Source: Liolophura sinensis (lineage: Eukaryota > Mollusca > Polyplacophora > Chitonida > Chitonidae). From it: 64,000 nucleotides of DNA. Positions 24,646-37,780 of this stretch are shown here, in pieces. Numbering within the stretch: position 1 is the stretch's first letter; the number at the start of each line of letters is the position of its first letter. Both the position numbers and the translations under genes were made by a program. The notes under the pieces are model-generated. The model did not search any database. It saw only the letters and a program-made list of their open reading frames with translations, and was not told where the DNA came from. The stretch lies in the NCBI RefSeq assembly GCF_032854445.1, contig NC_088298.1, positions 14,683,504 to 14,747,503 of the forward strand, in the 5' to 3' direction.

Positions 24646-27600
24646 TTGTAGCTAAATTAGGTAGCCAAAAATATCAATCCTCAATTTGTAGAGGTTATGC
24701 TTGGCTAGCATTTATTTCTTTGTCTGTCTGCAACTTACGAAGAAAGTTAAATACAATTTTGTGTTTTAAGTTGGCTTGGATTGAATTTTGTATGAAGAAA
24801 ATCTGAAGAATATGCATTCTTCTATTCTCCTGTCGCAACAGTTTTTACCGATGTAATTTTTTTTCAGATTTATCTGGAAGAAGATACCATACCATGGCCA
24901 GTGGGTTAGATTAGTTTTACAATACCTAATCAAGTAACACCCTTTGGCACTAGATGCCTTCTAGAAACAGCAGCAACAACTTGGGCACATTTAATACTTC
25001 ACACTCCCTTCATCCAGACTGAAGGATAAGGTCATCTGGGTGCAGCAGGAGAGTTTGACAACTAAGTACCCTATTTCTTCTAAAATTTGGAACACCTGGT
25101 CTGCTCATTTTAGCCAATACATATTTTTAAATCTAGCAGGAATATTGAGTTTCTTTGTGCTCACAAGGTTAGACCATCTAATGTACAACATACTCATGTC
25201 TTTACTTTTCCACAAAGCTGGTGAAGAAAGGTAACATTCTACTCTCAACACAACTAATATCTGTCCCAAATGTTAGAAGATCTAGGGTAGGACTGATACC
25301 TTTTCTTGTGCAGGACATGTACATGTTGTCTGAATCAGAGTATCCCTCCCATATCAAACAGCTGCTCTGCTTCCTTTCACAGCCCCTCTCTGTTTTGACG
25401 TCCAAATTTCCAGATTGTCAGTGGTGTAGGTGGCCTTGCCTCAGATCCTGTTTGTCCAAAATGAATGATATCTTAGTATCCCTGGAGATTCGTGATAATG
25501 TAGGGATTATGTAGTGACAAACTTTGGGATGTTGGGTGCAGTTAACCCTGATTTTGTCGGGAATATTTGACTTATACAACAGCGGCCAGCATCAATGTTT
25601 GTTTTGATATCCTGGTTGGGTTATTGTGACTGGTGGTGGGTAGACTGGTGTGAACTGTACCCCTGTGTGCAAGCTTGTAACTCAAGTGTCCTCTTAGATA
25701 GGGGAGTTTATTGTCACCATACATATATTTACATGGGAAAATCTTTTCAAAAGACTTTTTGAAATTAAGGAAAGTCTAGTGTATACCATGAAACAGCAAT
25801 CATTTAAACCGTCTCAAATTTACATTTAATTTTTGCCAACAACCATTAAAATTTTTATTTGAAAGAAAAATGATAATTAGATTAAATGATTAAATAATTT
25901 TGGGTGTTTCAAAATCATTGGGATCTTTAAATATGCAGATAAACCCGGATATACATTGTGAATCTGTGGAACGTCATGATTTCAAGGAAATGGGGTTTCA
26001 GTAATGGCAAAAGTCAGTCTTTGACGGACAAAAAAGTTAGAACGCCACAAAGGAATGTTCGTTTCATTCAGGTTGTTGTGTAAAGTTCAACTGTGAAATG
26101 TTCTTGTATTAGCCCATTCTCCCTGAAAGCCTTACACCATCCCTACCCGTGATCTTGTGACCCCAAGATACCATGACCTTTCACCCCACTTCTGGTGACC
26201 TTTATACACAGTGGCTGACCTTTGCTCTTTGACCTCAGAAGCATCTAGACAAGGTGGCTGGGATGGTGCTGCTTTTGACAGCAGAATCTTTAGGGACATG
26301 TCCATTTCTGGTAGTGACAGAGTGGACAGTTGGCCTTAAGGCTGCATAAACTGACCACTGGCTATCTAAGGGGTCAGTCCAGAGAAGGCAGAGGGTTTGT
26401 GTCAACAAGGGATAGAGTTACACTGGTTATCTGCAGAAGATGCAATTACCGTAGAGAATCTAAGCAAATACTGTAAGACAATGTTTTATGTTTTTCTGTG
26501 ATTTTGGTTGCTGTCTCTTTTTTTCTGTGGAAAGTCAGACATATATCAGGTTTAGCAAAAGGGTAGGTGTATCATTTTGCACATATTTTTTTCCTGTCAA
26601 ATTCTCACAAGTTTTAAGTTAACAGTTTGATCAGTCAGGTACATGTACTTGCCAAAGGTTGGCGGGTTTTACTCCAGTCAGACTGGTTTCTTCCATTTGT
26701 AAACCTGTTCACCATCATAAAGGTGAAAAATCTACGTCAGTCAATCAGTCAATAAATCCACCAATCCACCAATCAGTCAATCAAGCATTTCACCTGTCTG
26801 TGTCTGTATAATTGAGAAAAGTGTACATGTAACTGCCTTGCCCAGAGCTAATTATGTATCAGCACAGTAAGCTAATTGTGAAACTGTGGTTTGTGAAATG
26901 TAACTGAACTAAGTGTATCAGAGTTATGGTGTAAATATTAATAATAAGTAGTAAAATTTTACATGTTAAAATAAAAGGACAACGGCAAACTATTATATCA
27001 ATAATTACTCTGAACATAACTGAAATTGGCATTGACATTGCATCAAATTTTGGGGAAATCTACGGTACTTCTCTGTAAAAAGTTGTAGGAACCACAGCAC
27101 AGATCTGTTGACACTGATGGAAGCTGGAATTTCTCCCCATCATTTTGATTTGTTTGAGATTAAAATAATATTTATGAAAGCCTGAACTAGGCAGAAGTTC
27201 TGCATGGGGGATTCAGGTAGCCATGTTGTAGTTTTTGAAAATATGGGTCAAATTTAGCACAGGTGTATTAAAGCCACTTAAACAGTGTTCTGGTGTGAAA
27301 GTTCATGAAGTTTATGACTCAATCAAGAGATAACCTCGAACAAAGAAAACCTGAAAGACAAAAACAATGATCAAACAAGTTATGATTATTATTATTTTTG
27401 AATTTAGAATATTTTATATCATTTTCTTAGCACATTTATGTTTTGCAGTGATCCTCATATATATTGGAAAAAAAACCCCTAGAGCAGTTTACTTGGTTTT
27501 CTATGTGTGTAATTTTTTATAATTATGGCTTGTTATCAAAGCATAGTGTTGATGTAAATCCTGGAATTATATCAACCCTGATGAGATGAACACAGTTTTG

Positions 27601-27984
27601 CCATGCTTTAGAGTGAGTCATATCATAATGCCATCGGGTTTATGATTGCAAAAAAAAAAAAAGATCTCACGTTAATCACGAATAATAACGTAATCACCTT
27701 CGGGAGGTTTGTGATGAATGGCACCTTACTGAATGAGTACGGCTGACACAACAGCTTGGAAGCGGATAATAATTTCTATGTAGAACCATTTGACAAAGTG
27801 TTTATTTCCTGCTGTGAGGAGCGAGGAGCTGATACTTTTGAAGTGTGATTGCTTTTGTGTTGTCCAGGTGTTGTCAAGGATGTGACTGAGTGTTTGATAT
27901 TCCTGATTACACGCCAAGTGCTTAAACTTAGATGCCCCCTTTTTTTTTTTGACAGCACTGTAAATATCCTAATAGTTGTTATGG
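24646..27984. other. No gene seen; SINE-like remnants
   Basis: A family-A-like 3' region lies at about 26640-26770 (ggcgggttttactccag, aacctgttcaccatcataaa, then caatcagtcaataaatcca). A short minus-strand scrap lies at about 25560-25600 (gaatatttgacttatacaac). The rest is unique AT-rich sequence. Confidence 0.55.
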
Positions 27985-28172
27985 ATTTATTTGATTGGTG
28001 CTTAACGCCTGTACTCAAGAATATTTCACTTATATAACGGCGGCCACCATTATTCTGGTAGGAAACCATGCAGATTCCGGGGGGAAACCCACGATCTTCC
28101 CACGTACAACCAGAGAGGAAACAGCAAAAAACTCACACTGACGTCATTAGTGACAGGCTCCTGGGTCATTGC
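27985..28172 (-). mobile_element. SINE family A, diverged
   Basis: In the + sequence, atttgattggtgcttaacgc, ctcaagaatatttcacttat, aacggcggccaccattat and gggaaacccacgatcttccc are the reverse complement of family A. It continues into a degenerated head ending at ctcctgggtcattgcat. Confidence 0.88.
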
Positions 28173-28584
28173 ATCTCATTATTACATACAGATCATAAAT
28201 ATTATTAATATATTCAATTTGGAGATGATGATACATTCGCTGAAGTTTGATCTTTGTAGTCAGTATGTTATCAGCCAGTGCTTTCAGCATATACCTAATT
28301 CTGCAGTAAATCATCTATAAATTAAGGTGATTCAATTCACAGTTTGTAGAACACGGTATTTAGTTCATCAAAAAATGCCAAGAAACTGTAGGTGATTAAT
28401 GGTACATGGTTCAGTCAGTGCAAACATGTAGACTTGGATATCGCAGTGTGATGGATGCATTCTTTGACTATTAACATGCTGAGAATGAATAAAAGTGACA
28501 GAATTTGATATTTGTACAGAATATCACCTACTTGTGAATACTTTTTAAATAAATTCCTCAACCTCTCAACTCTTGGGTATGAGG

Positions 28585-28828
28585 GGGGGCCTCAGTTCGT
28601 TAGCGCGCTAGTAATGACCCTGGAGCCTCTCACCAATGCGGTCGCTGTGAGTCCAGCTCATGCTGGCTTTCTCTCTGGTTGCATGTGGGAAGGTCTGTCA
28701 GCAGCCTGTGGATGGTCGTGGGTTTCCCATGGTCTCTGCCCGGTTTCCTCCCACTATAATGCTGGCTGCCATCATATAAGTGAAATATTTTTGAGTAAGG
28801 CGTAAAATACCGATGAAATAAATAAATC
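28585..28828 (+). mobile_element. SINE family A, near full length
   Basis: Head ggcctcagttcgttagcgcg, then cctctcaccaatgcggtcgc, the B-box-like gtgagtccagctcatgctgg, cctgtggatggtcgtgggtt, and the tail gagtaaggcgtaaaataccg with aaataaataaat. Confidence 0.9.
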
Positions 28829-28837
28829 TTGCATAAG

Positions 28838-29005
28838 AAAGAGCAACTTTCAGTGTGATTTATGCGCTTTTTTATATTTTGTTCTGGGAGAAAAAACTAC
28901 ATTGCTTGGCTCTGCCAATTTCAGGGTTTCAGAAAAAGTATAATTTTTTCAGTGTACACAAAATAATGCCCTCAGAAAATGCTTGAAAAAACACCTTCCA
29001 AATGA
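28838..29005 (+). repeat. Dispersed repeat D, copy 1
   Basis: aagagcaactttcagtgtga, ccaatttcagggtttcagaa, aaagtataattttttcagtg and tacacaaaataatgc, ending gaaaaaacaccttcc. The order matches the reverse complement of the copy at 61858 and the copy at 47163. I do not recognise this family. It has no visible tRNA head. Confidence 0.72.
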
Positions 29006-29425
29006 GCAAACAGGTTGAAGCGAAATACCTTGTGATTTTGGTCATTTGCACCTGTGCGAATGGGTCAGGTGTTCACAGGTGAGTTTTATACCTGGTCTGT
29101 GTGTCTAAGGGATAACAGACGGCATTAGCCACTCTCTGTGGGTCATAGAAAAGCATGTAAACAAAAAGCCCACTTTCTTTCTGCTTCACCTGTCTGTGAC
29201 TTTGATTACAGGTGAAAGGACTGCCACTAAGATTTATCCCTCAGCCCCACTTTACCTGTCATGATAGAGAAGTTGCTGAGACTGTAGTTTGTGCAGAAAA
29301 TCAGACAGAATAATGAATATAAAATGGTTGACTGGGTTAACGCCCCAGCTGGTGAGAAATTTGGTTACTTCCTGTTGAAATGTCCATTTATCTACACTAT
29401 TCAGTAACATGGATGTAGGGTGTGG

Positions 29426-29560
29426 GAGCAACCTGCGGATGGTTGTAGAGTTCCTCTGGGCTTCGCAGGGTTTTGTATTCACTGTAATGCTGGCCATCAT
29501 TGTGTAAGTGAAATATTATGGAGTATGGCATAAAACTCATTAGATAAATAAATAAATATA
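29426..29560 (+). mobile_element. SINE family A, 3' part
   Basis: gagcaacctgcggatggttg, atgctggccatcattgtgta, agtgaaatattatggagtat, ggcataaaactcattagata and an aaataaata tail. It is 5' truncated and diverged. Confidence 0.85.
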
Positions 29561-29835
29561 CATGTAGATGCAGAATTAGCCTGTATGAACGAATTCTGGC
29601 TGTTAATATTAAATATCTTTGAGGAGATAAAGAGTTTAGCATTAACACGAAGACATCTGAAGTAGAAAACCTGATGGATAAAGTTTTGTGATTTGATCCT
29701 GCAGTCACATCTGTAGAAACTGACTTACATTTTGAATGCAAATTTAAAAAAGTGTTGTGGTTTGATGATTGTCATAGCAGGCCATGAATAGCCTAACTGC
29801 ATTCATTATTCATGTACAGTCAAACCTGTACCTAG

Positions 29836-30099
29836 GGGCCTCCGTGGCTCAGTTGGTTAGCGCGCTGGCGCAGTGTAATGACCCAGAAGCCTCTCACCAA
29901 TGCGGTCGCTGTGAGTTTCAAGTCCAGCTCATGCTGGCTTCCTCTCCAGCCATATGTTGGAAGGTCTGCAGCAAACTGCGGAGAGCCGTGGGTTTCCCCC
30001 AGGCTCTGCCCGATTTCCACCCACCAGAATGCTGACCGCCGTCGTATAAGTGAAATGTTCTTGAGTACGGCGTAAAACACCAATCAAATAAATAAATAA
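29836..30099 (+). mobile_element. SINE family A, full length
   Basis: This is the best-preserved copy: ggcctccgtggctcagttgg and ttagcgcgctggcgcag head, cctctcaccaatgcggtcgc, tcaagtccagctcatgctgg, then cgtcgtataagtgaaatgtt, cttgagtacggcgtaaaaca and ccaatcaaataaataaataa. A- and B-box-like blocks are spaced as in a tRNA gene. Confidence 0.94.
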
Positions 30100-31766
30100 T
30101 AACAAACCTGTTCCAACGGCCACCTGTAACCAGCGTCCATCTGCCCTAAGCAGCCACTCTCTGCCGGGACCAAACAATTTTTCATGTTAAACGACCTGTA
30201 ATATGCGGGCACCTGTCCAATGCGTTTAGCGGCCAATATATTTTGCCGCCAAAGTCTATATCAGCCTGTCCTGAGCGGCCGAAACCTTCAACAGTAATGA
30301 TGATAGCCTGACTACATTCATTATTCATATATATACAGTCATATGTTTAAGAAATATCAATTCAAACTGGAGTATCCTCTTGTTGTTAAGTGCAGTACGG
30401 AAAGTGCAGTTAACCACTAATTAAATTGAAGCTCCCTTCAACTGACATGATTTTTTGGTGAAAACAGAAACATATTGTGTTATCAGTTGGGCAGTTCTTT
30501 ATAAGACGAATGCAGTAGTTTGACACAGAGGTCACATCTTGACTTGTAGGAATTTATTCCTAATACTTTATAAGGCTGATCCTAATAATTTGTCATGAAA
30601 TATTTGTGATGCGTGAAAAACAGTTCATTTTTGCTTTCTGTAAATGTAGAGATCAAAATTCTATTTCTTTTTTATTCAAGGTTTCTGAGGAAAAATGTTT
30701 TCCAAAATTACCATGTTTTAAAGTGGTATGGTAGAGCAGATTGCTTTTTCCCCCCTCAGTTTCTTATTGTCCAAAATAACTATTTCCTGCAGTTTTCCTT
30801 GAAAAAGTTGTCCTAAAGGACTATTTCCCCCAGATTTGCTTTAAAAAAGTTGAACACTTTGTTCATTTCTTTGAAATAAGTTGTCCAGAGTAACCATTTT
30901 CAAAGTTATCTCATAAAGACAGTTATTCAAAAATCTTCATGTCAACCCATCTTTCCAATAAAATAGGTTTTAGGACTATTTTCTGAAAGCTTTCACTTAA
31001 CAGCCACTTTTCCTCATTTTGTGACTTTCATTTGCCTCTGAATTGTACTCTTGTGGATGGAATTTAGGTATTTTAAAATACCTAAGATTTTGGGAAATTT
31101 ATGTTATATTTAGTAATGAAACTGGAAATGCTTTCACACACCCTGCCAGAAGCCACCAGCTTAATTTTTATCTTACGTTTTTTTTTATGAATTATTGTCA
31201 TTTCCTTGGGTAAAATGTGATTCCATTACGTAAGTTAGTACATGGATATTAGAGATTGACCTTTATACATGTATGTAGGTGTTCTAGTTTAATGCTAAGC
31301 CTGACGCCCGTGTACAAATGGGCTTCTGCGGACTTAAGCTAGCCTGCGTATGCATGCCTGTGTACAGCAGGGTTGTGATGTAACTGGCATGAACCTTATT
31401 TCACACAGGTATTTCAGTCATCCGGGGAATTTGTCTAGACCAGAAACAGGTGAAAGTTCAAACGAGAAATTCAGGCCAATGTTTTCAGTACAGGTGCTCT
31501 CTGATTTTATACAGGTAACACCCCCCCCCCCCCCCCCGAAAAAAAATCCCCCTCCCTCTCGTGTTGTACACAGCAAGCACAGAACTCTGAAGTAAAACTG
31601 TTACTTGTGCAAACACCACAGAGACAAAGACTTCATGTGGCATGATCTGCTCCCATGTGATAGAAGGGGTCTCTGATTGGCAACATCTTAGCAGGAACTC
31701 TGCATAATCTGGGTCCCAAAAGTTGGGCTAGAAACAGTTCAAATATAGAAGTATCTAACTTAATAT
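30100..31766. other. No gene seen; loose repeats
   Basis: Degenerate copies of aagttgtccaaaataac(t/c)att recur between about 30690 and 30920. A C run of about 20 bases followed by an A run lies near 31517-31547. No supported exon. Confidence 0.55.
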
Positions 31767-32020
31767 GGGGGCGCCTCCGTGGCTCTGTTGGTTAGCGCTA
31801 ACCTAATGACCCAGGAGCTTTTCACCAATGCGGTTGCTGTGAGTTCAAGTCTAGCTCATGCTGGCTTCCTCTCCAGCCGTACGTGGAAAGGTCTGTCAGC
31901 AACCTGTGGACGGTCGTGGGGTTCCCCCAGACTGCCCGGTTTCCTCTCACCCATAATGCTGCTGCCGTTGTATAAGTGAAATACTTGAGTACGGCATAAA
32001 ACACCAATCAAATAAATAAG
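31767..32020 (+). mobile_element. SINE family A, near full length
   Basis: gcgcctccgtggctctgttg and gttagcgctaacctaatgac (head with a short deletion), aatgcggttgctgtgagttc, aagtctagctcatgctggct, acttgagtacggcataaaac and accaatcaaataaataag. Confidence 0.92.
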
Positions 32021-35000
32021 TTTGTGATTCAACTGGACTCCCAAGATTTGTAGTTTGGAACCCATCCAATCAAAGTTGATTTTATTACCAGCTATATCTA
32101 TGTATATCGAAAGAGAGAGAGCCATCCAAAATTATAATTCCAGTGTAATTCCCGTGGAAACCTAATGTTTGTGTGATCTTCACTGGAGATCAAGACCTGG
32201 AACTCTCCAAATTGCCATTGATATTTGTGTGATTATTTAAAGATTGTGATTTCAGAGCAAAAGTGCATGAAGTTTGTACATGATTCAAAGTTGAAGTACA
32301 ACTGCTTGATAAAAAATACCTCTTGGTGCACTCAATATTTTCACGTTTTAATTGAACCAGTGGAAGTTCTTTTTAGCTGTGGAGGTTTGGTCCTAGTATA
32401 GAACTGAAACATGAACCGGGTTCAAAATTTACTCCATTGTGAATGTCTAAAGAAGGTTCAAAAACTTCTTGTTCATAGTTGGTACCCTTTGGGATAATTC
32501 CTGTTGTCTGCCGTGTTTAAGCTTGTTTTGTGAAGTTTACTCTCTCATCCTGGGGCATGAGTACGTCAATGTAAGCTTTCTAGATGCTTCCCCAAGCTGC
32601 ACAGTTTTATTTGCCCTTGTGGACTCCTTTTCCACCTGGGGACAATTGGCCAGTCTAAAGGTGGACAGTTTTTATTGAATATGGCACTGCCTAACAAGAC
32701 TCCCTGCCTAACGCATTCTCTAGCCACTGTGCGAAGAGGGTCTTTTCCCGGATCGTGAGCATATTTGCGTAATTAACAGAATAGTGGTGGGTGATATCAT
32801 TTATACCTTAATCCTGCCGACAAAATTGCTTGTCCCAGCAAATATGACCTTTCCTTGAGATGTTAACCTTTAAGGTAGAGGTCAGATGTGGTGGGTGGTA
32901 TTAATACTCTGAGAGGAAGACCGAAACTTTCTCTTCTGGATAACACAACAATTTGAGAATGTCGCCGTTTGTCTTCCCATTTTCATGCACGGAAAACACT
33001 TGCCAACAAAATTTGCTGAGAATGCGTACTGTTGTATTGTGTAAAATGAAAAACCCCCAAAAAAATGTAACACTTCATTGTCCACTTGTGGTCCACTTTA
33101 GCTTGTTAATTGTATTGATAAAAAAGTCTAAAAGTTGGAGGAATCTTAAGGTGAAGTTATAAGTTACATACAATTTTTTTTTATCAATTTATCTGGGTTT
33201 TTGTTATTTCCAGGGAAATTAATAGTATGAAAGTGCTATAAGTATAGACTTTCAGGTATATATGCCTTGTATTTGTGTGTTAAAATGCATCTCCTATTTT
33301 GTTGTGTAGCACCATGTATTTCTTTCTGTATAGGGACCTCTTTTGAGCATTGTTCCTAAAACCAACACACTGTTTTTTTGTAAATATACTGTACAAAAAT
33401 AAAGGATTTTATATTCGTGGAAATGCAAAATATTAAAAAAAATTTAAAATTTAAAGAAAAAAATCATGAAATATAATTAAAAATATAACATATTTATATT
33501 ACATAGACGAGGTGTGTTTGTACTGTATGTGAACAAAACAACATGGTTTCTGTTCCAATTCATTGAACAATGAATACTGGGGGATGCATTAAGCTTAATG
33601 ACGCAATCCCTACAACCATGTGCGTGTATGTATCATAGGCTGTTTTCATGTGATTTAGGTGAGGCGTTTGCACTTAATGTGCCAACAAGTGACGTGATAC
33701 AGGACTTTGACATTTGCAGTGTTCTTGACTCCTCCGGTCTGACATTTCTGTTTTTCATGTGTGCAGTAGATAAATCACTTCCGCTGCAAAATTATGTCTC
33801 TATCCAGTAGGAATTCTCGCCATGGTTGCTGTCCTTCACTCAGAGAAGAGCATTTTTAGGGGCAATGCTATGCAGTTTCGTTGTGTCACTAGTTCTGGAA
33901 TGAACCACACCTCTCCAGCATAAGTGACTTGAAGGTGCAGAAGTGAAAAAAATGTTTGGCCCTTTTTTACTTATAATAACATAAACATGAAAAGTTTTCA
34001 AGAAAAATTACACAGTGATGCGTTCTTTATTAGCACTGTTTATGTCAAATATACATTTTTGGAAATGCAAATAAGACTGTAGTATTGTTCCCATTAATTT
34101 ATCATCTTTTATCAAAGAACAGTGTTTGTAGCATTGTATATGGGATTTTATTTCAAAGAGTATATACGTGTAGAATTATTGTTGTGAATTTTAATGCTTT
34201 CACTTTGCGAGGCATGTGTTCTCTCACCAGTACCACAGGTATCTCCTGAAACTCATTCAGTAAATATTACAAACTGTAATCAATACAAGTAAGGATGTCA
34301 CTTTCAACTGGCTGATTTATAGAGCTGTGAGCGTAGCTTAAAACTGTTTTCATTTCACAAGCTAAACTTGACAGATAAAACACTATGCATGTACCTATTT
34401 AAACAAAATTTTGGGACAAAGTTACCTGAGCCTGAGAGTCCCATTCATCTTTAATAGAAAGCTGTTTTGAATTTCTTTGAGAAAGATAGGATGATATTCT
34501 ACTGGAAAAATTGAAGCTTCAGCACCAAAATCTTACATTCCTAAAATGCCCTTTAAAGGCAAAATCATTTTTAACTGTCAACAAGATGAATTAAAGACAT
34601 GACGAGAATTGTTTCTTTTGTGGATGTTGGGTGGTAGGCCATGTGTGTGTGTTGGTGGTATTTAAGATTAAGACCACGTTCTATGCATATTCATGATTGA
34701 CTTTATGTCAATCTCAGGCTGACCTTTTGCATTGACCTTTTTGATGGCTGTATACTTGAAAGGTCATGACCTTTGCCTATCATAAATCACAAGGGCACCA
34801 CTGTGAATGACAACCTCTACAGATTATGCATGTAATTACTAGAAAAACCAAAGCTAATATTGGTGTATGTGGAACTGTTGGAAAATGTTGGTGAATTTAT
34901 TAACCTCTGTTGTTGATGTAATTTGAAGCCAGTAATCAAAGGCGGAGGTTATGAAACCTACATGAGGCGTAACAAGGGACATGCCGTTGCATATTGATTG

Positions 35001-35164
35001 TTTAAAATCATGCCCCTGAAATCATCAACATACAGGTTAGACACTATACACTGACCTTCTCATTAGTGGGCTGTGGATACGCAGTTAAAATTCGTTCCTT
35101 TAAAGGCAGAGTTATCCAAAATGTGTGTACGTGGAAGATGTGCCCCCCCCCCCCCCCCTCCAAC
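32021..35164. other. No gene seen
   Basis: AT-rich unique sequence (very AT-rich around 33420-33500). No domain-bearing frames and no clear repeats. Confidence 0.55.
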
Positions 35165-35266
35165 TCCCCAGGGTTGGCCTGGTTTCTTACCATAATGCTG
35201 ACCACCTTCATATACATGTAACTGAAATATTAGTTCTTGAATATGGGGTAAAACATGAATCAAGTA
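35165..35266 (+). mobile_element. SINE family A, degenerate 3' part
   Basis: ttggcctggtttcttaccat, aatgctgaccaccttcatat, gaatatggggtaaaacatga and atcaagtaataa resemble the family A tail half. A C homopolymer run sits just upstream (near 35142-35158). Confidence 0.65.
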
Positions 35267-35764
35267 ATAACCAAAATTTGGGTTCAGCCCAGTAGTCTTT
35301 GACAGAGAATTTTCCAAAGTCGCCTGTGTCCATTGTTCTCTACGCCTTGCTGAATAGAAATGGTCAGTGACGCCCCTATTGTGTGATCTGGCATGATGTC
35401 CACTGGAGACTATCACCCACTTCAGAGCTTCATTCTCTTAAATATTTGTCAGACATAGTTGTGCTCATGTATGCCCAAATTTCCAATCATGAATGAATTA
35501 GTCATAGAACCCAGCACTAGTTATGTCCTTCTCATCAGTCAGCTGTCAAGGTCATTTGTACTTGGACATAAGCAGTGCATTCATCAATCATTTAATCTCA
35601 GTCTATTTTGTTGCTTATTAGTAAATCATGCATCATATATCAACATGCGCGAATTTTCTGTAAATGACAATTTATGAAAATTGTAAATAGGAGTTTTTAT
35701 GAAACTCACTTGCAAAAGTGGTACGGTAAGTCCTGAATATCAAAAATGCTATGCCATGAAAATA

Positions 35765-36345
35765 AGTCCTGTACAGGATAGTTACATTCATGTACAGTAT
35801 AGCTATTCATGTGGAGTATAATTACATTCTTGTACAGTATAGTTACATTCTTGTGCAGTATAGTTACATTCATGTGCAGTATAATTACATTCATGTACAG
35901 TATAGCTATTCTTGTGCAGTATAGTTACATTGTGTGCAGTATAGTTACATTCATGTACAATATAGTTACATTCATGTGCAGTATGTATGTGCAATAGTTA
36001 CATTCGTGTGCAGTATGGTTACATTCGTGTACAGTATAGTTACATTTGTGTGCAGTATAGTTACATTTGTGTGCAGTATAGTTACATTTGTGTGCAGTAT
36101 AGTTAAGTTCATGTGCAGTATAGTTACATTCGTGTGCAGTTAAATTCATGTGCAGTATAGCTACATTCATGTGCAGTATGTATGTGCAGTATAGCTACAT
36201 TCATTTACAGTAAATCTATTCTTGTGCAGTACAGCTACATTCATGTGCACCACAGCTACTTCATGTGCAGTATAGCTACATTCCTGTGCAGTATAGCTAC
36301 ATTTGTGTACAGTATAGTTACATTTATGTAGTAAAGCTACATTGT
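35765..36345. repeat. 21-bp minisatellite (about 27 copies)
   Basis: The unit gttacattcatgtgcagtat plus a repeats at 21-bp spacing (for example 36061 and 36082). Variants are agctac for agttac and acag for gcag. Seven-codon periodic ORFs appear in both directions and are products of the repeat. It ends about 1.1 kb upstream of the Ig exon. Confidence 0.93.
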
Positions 36346-37489
36346 GTGTTTGTGTTTCTGTCTTACATGTCAATGTGTTGTGCAAACCTATGTTTGTAAC
36401 TGGAACATATTTTGTTGCAGACTTTCTGTTATACTGTCACAAACTTACAACAAATATCAAAAAGTTTATGCTCTACAAGAATCAACATTGAGCTTTGCTC
36501 AATCCCTTTCTTTTTCAGGTTTAATAGATTAATTTTAATAGAATATTTCAGTGTGCCTTAACTTTCAATAACCATGCTAGTTGCAGTGATACTATCAGTA
36601 TAATATAGAGCTGTAAGTATTACTATATACATACAGGTATTACTTGCCTTCATTACACAGTCATGGGTTTTTATAATCAAGGGAGGTTTAATTTCTGCTG
36701 CTTTTTCAGGCTCAGTTTTTTTCTTAAATTCCTATTTTGGCTGCTGTGGCTGATGGATCATGGGATACTTTTTTTTTTTTTTTTTTTGGGAATGTGTATA
36801 TTAGCATATATCACAAATTATATTATATAAGTACATTGCATTTCTTGGAGGTCAATGAAATAACAAGTGCCTGAAAATTATGTACTGTATTATTCATTCT
36901 TAACTGAACAGGTTTCCAGTGCAATGCAGGAAGTAATGTGGTTTGCCTTTTATTCACGGAAACTCTGTCAAAATCACTTTTTTGCTATTTTGCCCAAATA
37001 GCAAAAAAAAATTATTCAGCATTGTATGGATGGCACTTGTAAGTTACATTGATTGTCAACATAAACATCATGGCTTTTTGCTTTTCGGCGGGGGAGGGGG
37101 GTGGTTAGCCACATGACCTTTTCATTCCATCTGATGCAATTTTTATTAGCCGTGCATGCAGATGAATGAAAAATACATGTACGCTCATTTTTTTCATTTT
37201 ATATCCATTTGGTAACATTATGCTACTTAATATTTAAATTGCGAGCGTGTGATTTTAGTTTCCTTGTCTCCATAGGAATGGCTTCATCCACTTCTTAAAT
37301 GCTTCATACATATAATTATTAAATGAGCCATTTGGATTGGTCACTGATGATATTCTCTAACCCAAATGCTATTTTTGCTTTTTTTCTTTTGTCTTGATCA
37401 CCTGACTGGTACCAGCCAATAAAACTGTTTGACTCTTGTCACATGCTCATTTAGCATGGTATAGCAGTTAGCATTGTTTTTCGCTGCAG
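36346..37489. other. Upstream flank of the Ig exon; no exon or promoter identified
   Basis: It holds a T homopolymer (about 36770-36787), a short palindrome (ttttgctattttgcccaaat with agcaaaaaaa) near 36980-37012, and a G-rich stretch near 37089. It ends in the Ig exon acceptor cgctgcag. Confidence 0.55.
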
Positions 37490-37780
37490 GCGTGTCGCTT
37501 TACTTCACCGAACTGCCTCAAGATCAAGCCGCGCTGGAAGGGGCCGCTGCCGTATTGCGCTGTGCTGTTTCCGATAGAAAAAATGTGCAATTCTACTGGG
37601 TAAAGGATGGCAGCTATTTGCTGAACACCAGCCGTCGGTACGAGCAGAATGGATATTTACACTTCACTGAAGTTATCAAAAACGAGGATGAAGGAACTTA
37701 TGAATGTGTGGCTTCGAATATTGCGTCGGGCTTTGTGACTTTCTCAACGCCAGCTAAGCTATCCGTTAAGCAAACACAAT
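37490..37780 (+). CDS. COL15A1/COL18A1-like: Exon: single complete Ig (I-set-like) domain, phase 1-1
   Basis: The exon encodes 97 residues after cgctgcag and ends before gtaagtag. Canonical Ig landmarks are present: Cys at residue 25 (LRC), Trp at 37 (FYWVKDG), and Cys at 73 in [11 protein letters not shown]. An N-glycosylation sequon NTS lies at 46-48. A whole Ig domain on one symmetric phase 1-1 exon is the usual arrangement in animal extracellular proteins. The pattern Q..AL.G..A.LRC, YW..DG, RR..Q and GT.(E/Q)CVA resembles my recollection of the first Ig domain of PTK7/Off-track receptors. The exon lies 9.9 kb upstream of the TSPN exon, on the same strand, in matching phase (T plus CT gives Ser), and no other gene is visible between them. 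I infer it belongs to the collagen gene. The alternative is a stray exon of a separate upstream receptor gene. An in-frame TTG at 37474 lies in the intron and is not a start. Confidence 0.88.

Noticed and set aside
29836-29910. tRNA-like sequences with A- and B-box motifs here and in the other SINE heads (17638, 22785, 49087, 56393, 58829)
   Set aside because: Each is joined to a repeated SINE body and tail, and the cloverleaf is degenerate. They are SINE heads rather than tRNA genes.
29929-30177. ORFs with shared peptide words (VLRRTQE, SGNPR-like) on several SINE copies
   Set aside because: They are translations of SINE family A in chance frames, differ between copies and contain no protein domain.
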